This document shows, one piece after another, positions 11,201-22,194 of a DNA stretch of 64,000 nucleotides. Each line of letters opens with the position of its first letter. The stretch's first letter is position 1. Source of the DNA: Aquila chrysaetos chrysaetos (Eukaryota; Chordata; Aves; Accipitriformes; Accipitridae); assembly GCF_900496995.4 (NCBI RefSeq), contig NC_044008.1:62001-126000 (forward strand), in the 5' to 3' direction. Both the position numbers and the translations under genes were made by a program. Below the pieces are notes generated by a model. That model was not told the origin of the DNA and searched no databases. It worked only from the letters and a program-made list of their open reading frames with translations.

Positions 11201-14200
11201 ATGCCTGTGTGTCTCAGAGTGAGAACACAGGGAGGCTGGCTACCAGAAGGGACCAGGAGAGTCCTGGTCAGGGTGCATATGTGTGTCTGTGTCTCTCTAA
11301 GGATAAGACCACAGGGGGTTGGCTACTGAAGGGGGCAGGGGAGCCCTGGTTAGGTGTGGCGGTGTGTGTGCGCACGCGTGTGTGGACTCATGCACGCATT
11401 TTTCTAAAAGCAAGCAGCACGGGAGGGTTGGCCATTGGAAGGACCAGGGGAGTCCCACCCATCTCTGTGCACATGCGTGTGAACAATGTGTCTGTACCAG
11501 CAGCTGGAGTGGAGCTGTGGGCCCCAGGGCTTTGCGTGTCTACATGCCAGCAACTGGGGAGACTTGGATCCAGGGGCCAGTTATGGGCAGACTGTGTCTA
11601 AGCACAGCCGCTGGCAAGACCCAGAATGTACATTTGTATATATTTTTACTATTCTCTAATCCGAGCTGCCATAGAGGGGAACAGCATGAGGCTGTTGGCG
11701 CTGTTTGTGTTCATGGGAGTGCTAGGTGCTTCTGTCTGTGTTACCTATGTGGCTGGCCATCTATACAGGTATGCAGGAGTTGTACATGCATACGTGCTGG
11801 GAACGCATTCTCAGCCACGCTACTGGCTGAACTGGGGGGGCACGGAGCTTTGGCAACCTTGCCTCTGTCAGGCTGCAGGATTTAGCCATATTCCCTAGCA
11901 GCAGCATGTCCTCAGGAACAACTGTCTCTCTCAAATTATCCAGAGACAAGATGCATGGGAATGGTTCAAAGCTGCATCAGGGGAGGTTCAGACTTGACAT
12001 TAGGAAACGTATCTTTAACAATAAGGTAGTCACACACTGGAACAAGCTTCCTAAAGAGGTGGTCAATGCCCCAAGCCTGTCAGTGTTTAAGAGGCATTTG
12101 GACAATGCCCTTAACAATATGCTTTGACCTTTGGTCAGCCCTGAAGTGGTCAGGCAGTTGGACTAGATGATCACTGTAGGTCCCTTCCAGCTGAACTATT
12201 CTATTCTATCATGCTAGTGTAAGTGGTGGGGTGAGAAACACAGACACATACACAAACTGATGAATAGAAACATTTTTCTGTACCTGTGTTGCATACTTGA
12301 TTTCAGCACCTTTCAGATTCACTTTGGCTAGAGCCAGCTGTTCCTTCAGATCCTGAACAGTCTCCTCTTGCTCCCTGAGCTGCTCTTTCAGTGCTTCGGC
12401 TTCATCTCTATGCCCTTCACTTGTATTTTGGTTATTCTGACATTGCAAGAGGAAAGAAGTGAGAAGAAAAGAAACAGAAGAAAGTAAACTGATCAGTATT
12501 ACTGGTCAATTAAAAAAAAAAAATTAGAACGCTAGTGCACTCTTGACTCCTAACCAGATGCTTATTTCTACTACATTTCTTAATTTCTTAACTTTACATT
12601 TTCTTTGTTTCTTTAAATGAAGTTGTCCTATGTTAAGTAACTATTTTCCCTATTTCTTTGTAGATATGCACAAGACATCTTTAATTGGGAAGTGTCAAAT
12701 CACTTTGGAATGGCCAATTATCCATGAATGCTTACCATATAAACTAAGGTAAATCATATTATTAAATAAAACATAACACATAATCTACGATATGACCCCC
12801 TTGATTTGTGAGGCTTTTTAATTTCACAGATTTCTCTAATACCAGAAATGAAACATTTTTTAATTAGCAATAGAAGAATATTCTCCACATGACAAAGGGG
12901 CAGACATTAAACATTCTAGACCACAGAAAATGCTCATGGAAATCTCTTTAGACTAAAGGGATTTATAGTAATAAACTTGTTAGAAATAAGCAAAGGGAAC
13001 ATGCAAACTATCATCAGTTCTACTCCACTCTGAGGCACTAAAATACTCCGTTTATGACCATGAAATTTAAACTCAGACAACATTTCCCATAAAATATGCT
13101 TAGGCTATGTCTACTCAGACATACTATCACACTACGCCTGCACTCTTTTTTTGTCCCTCAAAGACTGTCTGTGTGGCAGGCAATTCTCTAATGCCACAGC
13201 TGCACACCTACTTAACACAGAGTCAGATATTAGGTCCAGCGTATCAACACTGTCACTGAGAAGCAAGAAAAGAATCCTTCTACTGTTACCACCTCAGCAC
13301 TCCTAACTACTTCAAGCATTTAGTGCTGGGGATTTTTAACTGAATATATACAAAATGTATCTCTTTCCTTTTCCTTGTTACAGGTATTGAATCAAAGATC
13401 ACCAATTAACATATGGAGTCTACAGAGTATCTATGTCCTTTAAACCCATTCTGAAAAATTTATGAAGGCTTTTAGAAGGACTTACAGGTCAGTGAAATAA
13501 GAATAAGTAAAAAGCTACTGTTCCTCAAAAGATGTCACCTACAGACAAGGTCTTTGGAAGCAGGTTGAATACACAGACAAGGAAAGCTTTAATTGCACTT
13601 AAGCTTAGAAGTAGGACAGGAAAAACAAAGAAACAACAGAAGTGCAGGAAGCTTTAAGAAGCCAGGGATATTCATAATTTATAAGGCTGGGGCAAAGCAG
13701 TTGCTAGGGGGGAAGGATGGGTGGATTAGTTTGCTTACTTGGGATTAGCTTTCAGGACTGATATTTACAGTCGGATTTGGAAAAGCTTCTGATAAAGCCC
13801 TTGCACACTGGCCACTACATGGAGTACCACAATTAAGGACAGTAGCACAGTCACAAAGTTCCCAGAGCCCAAGCTTTCAAATATCATGTTTTTCCAAAAT
13901 GTATAAACTCTTACATCTGAACATAATTTGTGTTTACCCACTTTAAAAGTTTAAGAGGAGCCTCAATTGTTCTGTATACATATACCAACTGCTTAATGAA
14001 AAGACATAAGCTGATATTTTGATTCTGCTGAAAATGAGGCACTCTGTTAAAAGCCCAGGAAGTAATAGTACCAATTAGATATTTAAAATACAGCCTTCCC
14101 ATGGGGACCCCATCATGGAGAGGGAGGAAAAAAAAAGAAGAAAAAAAAAAAAAAGCCCTAACCTAAATTTTTCATCTTCAAATGACAGGGTATCTGTCTA

Positions 14201-17200
14201 GGAAACATCACCATTACTCAAGACAGCATCTACTTAGGGAAATAATCATAAGTAAATAAAGGAATCTATAGCTTCTCAGTAGGTCTAACCTTACAAGAAA
14301 GTATCTAAAAAGTGCTTTCTGGGTCAAATACATAATATTGCAGGTAACTGCCCTAACATCATACCTCTTAAATGATGTTCTAACTCAAAACCAATAAGGC
14401 TCTGGTCCACACCATTTCCACTGGAGACTGTATCAAGACCTCATTCCTCTAATTAGAAGGCCATTTTTCTTAATGGCTAATTTACTTCCATCCATTCACC
14501 TGTCAGTACTGTCCTTTCACTTTAACAGTCCTCCCACTTTCTTGGTGCTTACCTTCCTCATACAACTGTAGACAGAAATTATGTTTCCTCTCTGCCTTTG
14601 GTTGACTAAATAGCCAAGCTATTTTGAGTGTCTAGTAAAAGCAGCTACTAACATGACCAGAGAATGGAAACTCTTTTGCTGCTCTCAATTTATCTTTCCT
14701 AATTTCAGGTGAACAGAACATGACAACACTCCACACAAGGCCTTGCCACTCTTAGTACAATAGTTGTAAGGATAACTGTTTGCCTTACATAAAAAGAGTA
14801 GGCCTCTTTTTAAAATCTACATCACATTGATTAACTGATGATAAGCTTTGTCTCATTTTGCCTTCTTCAACTGATAAATTTGAATTTTGAAGCAAGAACA
14901 CTCACTAGTCCCTAACAGCAAGTCTACACAAAATAATGTAACAGCACACAGCTCTACACATGCTACGTCTGAATAAGCTAAAAAAAAGCCTCAGCAGCAG
15001 GACAGCAATGCAAAGTGACATAGCTAAACAGCCTCCAGGGCCTTCACTGTCCTCTGCAGCTGGGGGATTTTTTTTCATGGCCTTGCAGTACACAGTGGCA
15101 GGATACCACAAGTGCTTGATCTTGCACTTATTAAATTTCCCTTTATTTTTATATTGTGTCAATCTTCAAGATCATCCAATTCTTCCTGTGTGAAAACCAA
15201 ATGCTGCTTTGCATTGAGAAAGATTCTCAAGATTGTATTGTAAAGTGAATTACAGTAGCACATTTCTATGATTTTATGATGCCATCAATCAAAAATAGTA
15301 AGCACAGGTCACGGAACCAATCTTTACTCCATTAGTAGTCACCTCTCACCTGACAGCTCTCACAGTCACACTTTAATGTTTCCTTTAATCTTTTAATCTT
15401 TTTTTTCAATGTTTCAAATAACCCTTACCTTCTCTGCTTTAATGAACATCATCTGATGCCCTGCAATCTGTTTGGACTTCTCTCACATTTCCCTTGCCTA
15501 ATATTACTAACTTTTTAAAGAAAACTATGTGGTCAGCAGAACAATTTTAAGTTTTCAAAAATTACCAGCCTCAACGGGAATTTCTAGATAGTAGCTAATA
15601 GCTTCTTTAATGCCTTCATACAGGACACCTTCCCCTCTTTTTTTACATAGATTTACACAATTATGGCTTGTTAACCATAAAACTTTGTGGCGGCACAGGA
15701 AGCTAAATGGCTGGAAAAAAAAAAATATATATTTACATTTAAGTTCCTGCCTTTCAATTTTAATGACCTCCTTACCTCGTTGTTCTTGTATTTCAGCCAA
15801 CCTTCCTTCTCCTTCACTGTACTCACATGACACATAATATTTTGAAACTTACAGCTCAGATAGACATGTGATTTCTGCAGGAAAGAACTTAGCTACAACA
15901 GATTACTGAAGGTATGCAAAGTGAAACCAGCTCATACCCTTGAGGAGATCAAGTTGTGCACTCCAAGGGCATCTGCAGTACAAGGAAGCTGGACAGACTG
16001 GCTTCCTACAGCATAGACATCCTTGCTGAAACTATGAGTTGTAAATGTCCTGCTAACAAGAGAGATAGGACCTGCTAGCTCACTGGGACCTAAACTGTAG
16101 GGTGGCACCAGATTATCAGTAGAGGCTAACATCTTTTAAGTAGCCCTGTTCTCCCAACCTTGGTATACTCTTGATCTTCTGACAAGGTCTGTGCAGGCAA
16201 TGGTGATCCTTTCTCTGTCAGCTCCTCAATGCGTTTGTTCAGAGAGGCCAATCTGGCTTTGGCCTGAAGTTTAAGCTTCATCAGCTTAGCATCTGCAGCC
16301 TCTCGCTCTTCCTGTAAAAGAAGGATACAAACTGACTGCACTTAAAATTCCAGTGCTATCAACCTGAAAGCACCACTTGGAAAAGTTACATAATTTGACA
16401 GTCTGCTGTTCTTCGTCCAAACCTGCCTCCCCAGTAACAGTGCTAATTAAAACACATCCAGGAAACAAATTTGCTCTGAAACACTATACACAGCAAAATA
16501 GTTAGCTTCTGCTCTAGTACTTTCTCTTCAAGGAATAGATCCCACAAGGGACTTCTCCTAGCACCTAGTACAAAGTCAGTCTGACTTCCTCTACTATATG
16601 CAGTCCCTCAACACTATCTCAAGTAACTGCACTTTCTTTCATGTCACACTTCAAATTAAGCAATATGTATCTTTGGTTATGTGCCATAAAACCACTGGAC
16701 TGCTGGGTGACTGCAGCACAGCCTACTCTTTGTCTCAAACACTCTGAAGTGGGGAAAGAAAAACCTCACACAAAAGATGTTAGTATTTATTAGAGCCACC
16801 AGGAATCTGCAGGGGCCTTGAGGAGCTCCAAGACGGAATGCTACCTAACTTGGATGTAACTGATCCACTCTAGAAGGAATTACCCCTCAGAAAAATGAAC
16901 AGATGCTATACTACATCTCTTGGGTTAGGGTCCATTCTTTGGATTCCAATACTTCTCTGGAATTGATGCATTTAGTAGCACAGGTGTCTCAGATGTTCAA
17001 AAGAAACTAGAGACTGGCTTGCACAGAAAGCTGAAGCAGCATTTTACTCTTGCTCCCAGGTCCTCGGTGAAAGAAATGATACCTTGAGTACAGTTTCTTT
17101 TTGCTGGAGCAGGGCATCCTTTTCTCGGATCAAATCCTTTAGCTGAACAACTAGTTTTTCTGTTTGGGCTAGGCGCTCCAATAGCTCCTCAGGTGCCTCC

Positions 17201-17958
17201 TCCATGCTTTCTGCTTCTGGCTCTAAAGCTTGTACCTGCAACAGTGAAATGTGTGCTCTGGAGGAAAAAAGTCTAAACAGACTGCAGCATAGCATCCAGA
17301 TGATATCTTCATACTCCCAAATGCTGCACTCTGTTACTTGCAAGCATTTCATGCAGCCTATAGAACTATACACAATTAGGTGATACCAGGAGGAAACCTC
17401 AGGATACCCATGAGCCAATACACAAAAAGAGAGCACCTTTGATGAACACAACATGAGCAAATCTGAAGAGAGTGGCACTGGAAACACTCTACCACTCACA
17501 CACTATCCACCATCTCAAGTGCCAAAGGGCAACATACAGATCAAGCCTTCCACTGTCACGCAATCATGCAGAGCTCCCCTTTCTGCTACACAGAATCATT
17601 AGCACTCATAACGGTCTTTCTTCACCCTAATTCTAGTTTGTTTTCTAGGATCATCTTGAGATGTGGAAACTAAGGAGATCATGGTCTGCCCCACAAAAGT
17701 GCTGACTTAAGAGGTTAGGAATATAGGAGAAGCAGAGTGGAATGACAGCTCAGTCTAGTGCTCAGCAATGAAGAAGCAGGAAACAGTTCTCACTGCAGTC
17801 GAATGATTCACATTCCCCAAACTAGCGCTCAGTAAGATCTGAAAGTCTTTAAATAACACTGTACTTACAGCAATAGAGGATTCAGTAACTGCATCTCCAT
17901 CATCACCTGACAGCTCTTGTAAAACAGTACTTGCTAAACCCGACAAACGGCTCAGCAT
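5190..17958 (-). CDS. GOLGB1: Giantin (golgin B1), N-terminal part, nine coding exons
   Basis: Giantin is a very long coiled-coil protein anchored in the Golgi membrane by a C-terminal segment; it tethers COPI vesicles and shapes the Golgi ribbon. The start MLSRLSGLA...ELSGDD is the giantin N-terminus, and later blocks such as LQRKLEE...LLQQEL and the VAERKLS-like LAERKLS match the family. Exons joined on the minus strand are 17958-17869, 17235-17083, 16311-16159, 12436-12284, 9739-9617, 8592-8479, 6759-6348, 5672-5581 and 5286-5190. All have AG/GT borders and compatible phases, giving about 462 residues. Nearly all of the product is charged heptad coiled coil (E, K, Q, L). The gene is cut by the left edge: the large central exon and the C-terminal anchor are absent. 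The introns hold CR1 and LTR insertions, which avoid the exons. Confidence 0.93.
5581..5672 (-). CDS. GOLGB1: GOLGB1 coding exon 8
   Basis: The exon is 92 nt. It completes the split codon from exon 7 to give aspartate, then reads ELVQKCEEF...SDLKKQ and ends in phase 0 at CAG|GTACAA. The acceptor is CCATTAG. Frame agreement with both neighbours supports it. Confidence 0.8.
6348..6759 (-). CDS. GOLGB1: GOLGB1 coding exon 7 (largest visible)
   Basis: This exon of 412 nt runs from TTTTACAG|ATACTC to CAGG|GTGAGC and encodes about 137 residues of continuous coiled coil. The blocks REKVELELAERKLS and EEVQCLSEQLEEA align with the LEKMELEVAERKLS region of mammalian giantin. It ends in phase 1, which exon 8 completes. 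Leucine, glutamate and lysine/arginine follow a heptad rhythm throughout, with no proline in the core. Confidence 0.92.
8479..8592 (-). CDS. GOLGB1: GOLGB1 coding exon 6
   Basis: The exon is 114 nt (38 codons, phase 0 at both ends), bounded by CTTGCAG and CAG|GTACCT. It reads NLRTLQRKLEEQEAALLGR then VVELLQQELRTAEQQNQ, one of the best conserved blocks of giantin. The ERVL-type solo LTR at 8639-9218 begins only about 45 bp beyond its acceptor. Confidence 0.93.
8639..9218 (+). mobile_element. Solo LTR of an avian ERVL-type endogenous retrovirus (copy 2), with target-site duplication
   Basis: The element begins TGTCCTAGTTTCAGCTGGG and ends CCACGACA. It is flanked on both sides by the identical 5 bases CATAA (8634-8638 and 9219-9223), the 5-bp duplication usual for ERVL. 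It is 580 bp and homologous to the LTR at 1564-2162. The E-box/CRE pair of copy 1 is lost here (GGGACGTCCC instead), while an ATTAAA poly(A) signal remains at 9086-9091. No retroviral genes are attached. It sits in the GOLGB1 intron between coding exons 5 and 6, in antisense orientation to the gene. Confidence 0.93.
9617..9739 (-). CDS. GOLGB1: GOLGB1 coding exon 5
   Basis: The exon is 123 nt (41 codons, phase 0), from TTTTCAG|CTGAGC to CAG|GTATAT. It reads LSSLQEVIREKEALLEEQ and ends SDLEVEMQQ, aligning with the VVREKDA...ADVETEMQQ block of mammalian giantin. Confidence 0.9.
10132..11895 (-). mobile_element. ERV-like element with internal minisatellite (copy A, 5'-truncated)
   Basis: This segment is homologous, in reverse orientation, to 27,096-29,103. 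Shared blocks include GGTTACTGCCT...AAGAG.ATTT (10,421-10,480), GGCCATGCCCTG.ACCTGATCA (10,632-10,652), the GCCAGCAACTGGA core repeated at 10,756-10,894 and 11,501-11,549, and GCATTCTCAGC...ACTGG.TG (11,809-11,830). The shared end lies at 10,132-10,160. On the minus strand it would end ...CACATAATATAACA. The LTR-like 5' part seen in copy B is missing beyond 11,895, where a CR1 tail follows. Open frames here (up to 188 codons) are by-products of the repeat. The family name is unknown to me; an endogenous-retrovirus relative is an inference from copy B. Confidence 0.65.
11042..11460 (+). repeat. Degenerate minisatellite, units of about 83-109 bp
   Basis: At least five imperfect units begin at about 11,042, 11,151, 11,235, 11,318 and 11,427. 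Each has a GGCTGGCTACCAGA-like start, a GGGAGTCCTGGTCAG-like middle and a TGTGTGTCTCT-like end. A shorter array with a GCCAGCAACTGGAG core (spacing about 39-51 bp) flanks it on both sides. The TG-rich unit ends resemble slipped microsatellite DNA. Confidence 0.7.
11925..12215 (+). mobile_element. CR1 LINE, 3' end
   Basis: The block reads GGTTCAAAGCTG...GGGGAGGTTCAGACTTGACATTAGGAA, then GGACTAGATGATCACTGTAGGTCCCTTCCAGCTGAACTATTCTATTCTATC. This is the characteristic CR1 3' untranslated end with the octamer-like tail. A short open frame (11,906-12,127) is the remnant of the ORF2 C-terminus. Confidence 0.85.
12284..12436 (-). CDS. GOLGB1: GOLGB1 coding exon 4
   Basis: The exon is 153 nt (51 codons, phase 0), bounded by AATGTCAG and CAG|GTACAG. 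It reads NNQNTSEGHRDEAEALKEQL then DLKEQLALAKVNLKGAEIK. The LKEQLREQEE...DLKEQLALAK section corresponds to the LQEKEE(L/F)ISTLQAQL unit, which occurs twice in mammalian giantin. Only one such unit is visible here. Confidence 0.87.
12437..16158 (-). other. Long GOLGB1 intron, no other gene recognised
   Basis: This 3.7-kb stretch between coding exons 3 and 4 is unique AT-rich sequence. It contains poly-A runs at 12,511-12,523 and 14,129-14,155. I see no CR1 or LTR of useful length and no in-phase exon. Confidence 0.6.
16159..16311 (-). CDS. GOLGB1: GOLGB1 coding exon 3
   Basis: The exon is 153 nt (51 codons, phase 0), from TTTTACAG|GAAGAG to AAG|GTTGGG. It reads EEREAADAKLMKLKLQAKA then RLASLNKRIEEL, closely matching EERKAADNKIKKLKLHAKAKL of mammalian giantin. 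The donor is weaker than the others (GTTGGG). Confidence 0.92.
17083..17235 (-). CDS. GOLGB1: GOLGB1 coding exon 2
   Basis: The exon is 153 nt (51 codons, phase 0), from GTTGCAG|GTACAA to AAG|GTATCA. It reads VQALEPEAESMEEAPEELLE then RLAQTEKLVVQLKDLIREKD, matching ERLAYAEQLVVELKDIIRQKD of mammalian giantin. It opens with an acidic stretch before the first coiled coil begins. Confidence 0.92.
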
Positions 17959-17965
17959 CTTCAGC
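17869..17965 (-). CDS. GOLGB1: GOLGB1 coding exon 1 with start codon
   Basis: The exon begins after TTTGTTTTAG with 7 untranslated bases (GCTGAAG). The start codon at 17,958-17,956 follows and 30 codons are read (MLSRLSGLA...VLQELSGDDGD...), ending in phase 0 at GCT|GTAAGT. The giantin N-terminus MLSRLSGLA..VL.ELSGDD fixes the start. Because the ATG lies so close to the splice site, the rest of the 5' untranslated region must come from an upstream exon. Confidence 0.93.
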
Positions 17966-18699
17966 CTAAAACAAAAGAAAAAGTCAGAATACAGAGTCAA
18001 AATTGCTAAGAAGAATAAGCATCTCTTCATGCTGATCTTTAATGTTATAGAGGTGACCAGGCTTACAGGGAATAAATCTCCTCTGCCAAGAGAGATAAGC
18101 AAAAGTAAAACCTCAGTAATAAAGAAATGATCATGTTAACAAAAGCAGCCAGACTCTGAACATAAAAGCAGAGGATGTGCTGGTTAAGACACATGAAGAT
18201 ACGTTTACCACTCTACATGTATGATTGAAAAATACATTTTTATACCAGATTTTAAGTCACCCTCATAGATAATTCTTAATCTTTCTTAACAATGGCATTA
18301 CAGAACCATGATCTGTTCAGTTTACTCAAAAGAAGAGTAAGTGATTCTTAAATGAAGTCACTTTTTTACAGGCCAAACACGTCCTGTAAATACATAAAAG
18401 AAGCTTTCTGTTACTAAGTAGTGGGAATGGTGAACTCACCCCTGATTGCCGAGTAGATGCAAGTGTATCACATTAGAGAGATGATGAGATGTCTGCATGT
18501 CACATATGTGACAGGACAGGACCTCGACATAGGGGAATAGTCTGGAGAGAGCATATATTCCCCGTCTGCTGCTTAGCATACCTTTGCTTTTCTTGAAATT
18601 CAGGAGCCAGACTGATCCAGCAAGTGGAGGTGAAGAACCAGAAAAATGCAGCAGTACCAGCCAGCAATACGTAATTTTACATTTTGGGGAGAGTGGCTG

Positions 18700-19556
18700 A
18701 TTAAGTTCTCCATTATTAACCCAGACAATGGGATGCAATCCACCTCAGTAAGTTCACCAAATTGTAATGAGCATTTGATAAGCCTAAGCAGACAGCTGCC
18801 AGCCAGAGGGATCTCAACAGGCTAGAGAAACAGATGGATAGAAACATCATGAAGTTCAGAAAAGGCAAATACAGAGCCATACACCTGGGATGGAACAAAC
18901 ATATGCTGGGGACCAAATGGCTGTAAAACTGTGTTGCAGAAGACAACCTAGGGATGCTGGTGCATAAACTCAACATCGGTCAGCAGTGTGCTCTCACAGC
19001 AGAGAAGGTCAGCTATATACTGAGTTGTATTAGTAAGACTGCAACCGGCAGGTTGAGGGAAGCAATTATTCCTTTCTATTCAGCACTTGTAAGACTACAT
19101 TTGAAGTACAGGGTCCACTTTCAAGCTCCCTGATACACAAAAATAACAGGGACAAACTGAAGCAAGTACAGCAGAAAGCCCCCAGGATGTTTGGGATTGG
19201 ATTATAAGATATACAGAAAGGCTAAGAATGCTGGGCTTGTTCAGCCGTGAGTACAGTGGGTAAGGAGGGGGATATAATTGCTGTCTTCCCTATAATCACC
19301 TATTAGGTAGCTAAAGACAGAGCCAGACACTTCTTATGAGGTGCACAGCAGATGGACATGATGCAGTGGACACAAGTTGCAGCATAAGAAATTTCAATCA
19401 GAAAAAAGAAGTATGCACAGGGAAGATGATAAAAAATAGGAGTAGGCTCATAGCAACCTGATCTAACTTTGAAGTTAGCCAAGCTAAGAGCAGAGGGTTT
19501 GGCCAAATGAACTCCCAAGGTCCCTTAAGACCTAAATCATTCTAGTACTCTATGAA
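18700..19556 (+). mobile_element. CR1 LINE, 3' part
   Basis: The copy starts near a CAGACAATGGGAT...CACCTCAG segment (the DSGIECTLS region of ORF2). It then runs through CCAGAGGGATCTCAACAGGCTAGAG, AGAGCCATACACCTGGGA and TTCCCTATAATCACC. It ends with AAGGTCCCTTAAGACCTAAATCATTCTA. It is heavily diverged and frameshifted, and lies in the intron upstream of the GOLGB1 start codon. Confidence 0.75.
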
Positions 19557-21485
19557 GAAGGGTCACATGTGACACTTGACATATCTCTTAAGAGAAAAGC
19601 TATAAATCTATCGCAACTGTAAGTCCATGCCCGTAAATGGCAAAATAATTTGTACAAATTAAAAGAATCACCAATAGTGCAAACTGAAACTAGGCAAACT
19701 CACATTAGCCATAAGATCAGGTTTACATTACAATAATTATCTCCATCAAATGGAATCTTTTACTGTTGACAAGATGTCTCTGTTTAGCTAGAAGTAGGCT
19801 TCTAAAGCTGGCTACAATGACGCACTCATTCCTGACCTCCTTTATCTTAGTAATTGTGGAAATATTGACAATGGAGAGAACAGTAGTGCATTATTTTTCT
19901 GTAGCAGTCACACCTTCTAGCCACCTGATTTTGCAGTAGTAGAAAATGTCCACAATGCACATTAGAGTATCAATAGCAGAAAAGGGCATGTGAACACCAA
20001 CCTCTTTCATGCACTCAGTAGCTCATAGGTCTGCTTATTCAGTAGTAAAGAGGTTTCCAAGGCAGGGCAGTCATACGCAGATCCTTCAGTCATTCTTTTT
20101 TATCTCTTGGGTACCGACGGGTTGCATGAACCAAGGCTCTTGACAGAGAAAAAAAAAAAAAAACAGAGGAAAATAATTTATCCAACAGTAAAGAAATAAG
20201 CCCATTCTTCATCCTACACAGTACACTTTAGGATTATTACAGTCAGTCATTTGCAATAAGCATAAAAAGTGAAAAGTCTTCCCTGTTTGGGAAACCGGAT
20301 TTTTCCTGTTCTTGCAGAGACATGCCCTGGTTTCTTATGCTCTATGGCATGGGCTTAGTCTCTTCAGCCTACAGAACAAAATGCTCAAGAAGCAGTTAGT
20401 GAAGCAAAAAGACATGAGAAGAAGCTGGGCCTCAGAAAGTCTCTTGCAAAGAGTTCCAGAGGATGAAACTACTCAAGAAGCATACTGTCAGAAAGCCAGG
20501 ACTGTCCACATTCTGTATCAATACAATAGCCAGTGAAAAAAGTACTAGTACTTTGCTTACTTCTCAGCTGGTCCTGGGTGAGACTGAGGCATGGAATTCC
20601 AGAATAATATAGTTTTACAGTTCCTACTAGAGAAATTCCTTCTGTCAACATCAACTGTTCACCAAGCTGGTAATATAAAAGACTAATTTAAAGACCTGGA
20701 ATCCCTGGTTCATTATAAGAATAATAAAGTATTTATAGTTTTGTAAACCACCACTCCCACAATGCCCCAAGGAGGAACAGAACCTGCTGTCTTGGCGGTG
20801 GTAAAAGCACATTTTAGAAAACAGTCATTCAAATGCAAAAATGCCTCTTTCTGACTGTCGCCAATATTTGAAGAGGATAGATCTGATCTTCCTATTGAGC
20901 ATTAGGCCACAGCTTCTTAAAGTCACAAATGTACAATATATGCTTGAGATGTGACGTAAGGTAATATAAGATAACATGATTCAGGACTGATAGAACCAAT
21001 AGATGAATTATTAGAAGTGGTATTAGAAATATGGAAAAAAAGTAGAATCTAGGCATCTGCAGACATCCATTGTAACCAGAAATATGTACGGGGCTCAGCA
21101 CATACCTGCATGATACAGGCATTACAATTTCAAGCATGTGTACATGGACTATGTTGCGAAAAAATTACCTGGCCTTTGTCCAGGCTGGCTATATTAACCC
21201 GATACTGAGCTCAAGCTAATATGCCTTGCTGGGCTTGGCTCACAGTTGGCCTCCTCAAAATGCAAATAGAGGAACTGAGGCCTGTCTGCACCTATTTGCA
21301 CAGGCATGGACTTTAATAACCTGAACTCAAGGCTTAAAAATCCATGTCTTTTGAAATCACTTCTAAATTGTATTCTCAGGTGAGCTGAATATGGCAAGGA
21401 ATGTGAAGGGGAATGAAAAGTGATTCTATAACAGCAAAAGGAAGCCCAGGGAAAACACAGGCCCACTGCTAAATGTGGCCCTGAT
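19557..21485 (-). other. 5' intron of GOLGB1, no recognised element
   Basis: The sequence is unique and AT-rich, with an A17-type run at about 20,146-20,163. I see no second non-coding exon that I could defend, nor a mobile element. Confidence 0.45.
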
Positions 21486-21489
21486 CACA

Positions 21490-22190
21490 GAAAAGACTGA
21501 GGTTCTCACTGTCTTCTTTCCCTCAGTTGTTAGCAGCAAGACCAGGCTTCAGGAATCCCAGTCCACCGACACCTGATGGAAAGTCTGGAGCAAAGAAGAC
21601 TTACCTTATGTGGAAAAGGACCAGGCTAGGGAGCACAAACTGCTCATACACAAGTCCACCGGGCCTGACAGGATGCACCCAGAAGTGCAGAGGCAGCTGG
21701 CTTATACCACTGCAGAGTGTACCCTCAGCAACATTGCAGCTGACAGAAAACTAGGAGTGGCTGATGCCCCACAAACAGGTGTGCTGCCATCCAGAGGGAC
21801 CTGAACAGGCGGGGGAAATGGGCCAATGGGAACCTCATGAAGTTCAACAAAGGGAAATGCAAACTCCTGCACCTGGGGAAGTATAATGCCATGCACCAGT
21901 ACACGCTGGAGGCAGACCATCTGGAAAGCAGCTCTGCAGAAAAGGACCTGGGAATCATGGTGGGCAACAAGCCGACCACAGCCATCAATGCACCCTCATA
22001 GCAAAGGCCAACAGCATCCTGGGCTGCATTAGGAACATTACCAGGAGGAAGGCGATCCTTCCTCTCTACTCAGCGCTGGTGAGGCTACATCTGGAGTAGT
22101 GTCCAGTTCTGGGCTCCCCAGAACAAGAGAGGTGGGAACTTGTTGGAGCAAATTCAGTGAAAGACAACAAAGAGAAGGCTCAGGGAGGAT
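21490..22190 (+). mobile_element. CR1 LINE, internally deleted copy
   Basis: The copy begins in the linker between endonuclease and reverse transcriptase (GTCCACCGGGCCTGACAGGATGCACCC at about 21,654). It jumps over most of the transcriptase and continues with GTGCTGCCATCCAGAGGGACCTGAACAGG...GAACCTCATGAAGTTCAACAAAGGGAAATGC to the ORF2 C-terminus. It is broken by deletions and stops. Confidence 0.8.
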
Positions 22191-22194
22191 CTTA

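Noticed and set aside
11125-11885. Open frames of 158 and 188 codons on the plus strand
   Set aside because: They are produced by the TG-rich minisatellite; their peptides are repetitive and match no protein family.
15746-15835. Exon-like minus-strand segment (EGEGRLAEIQEQR) with a good GAG|GTAAGG donor in a GOLGB1 intron
   Set aside because: It ends in phase 1 and its only acceptor gives an immediate stop in the needed frame, so it cannot join exons 3 and 4 without a frameshift.
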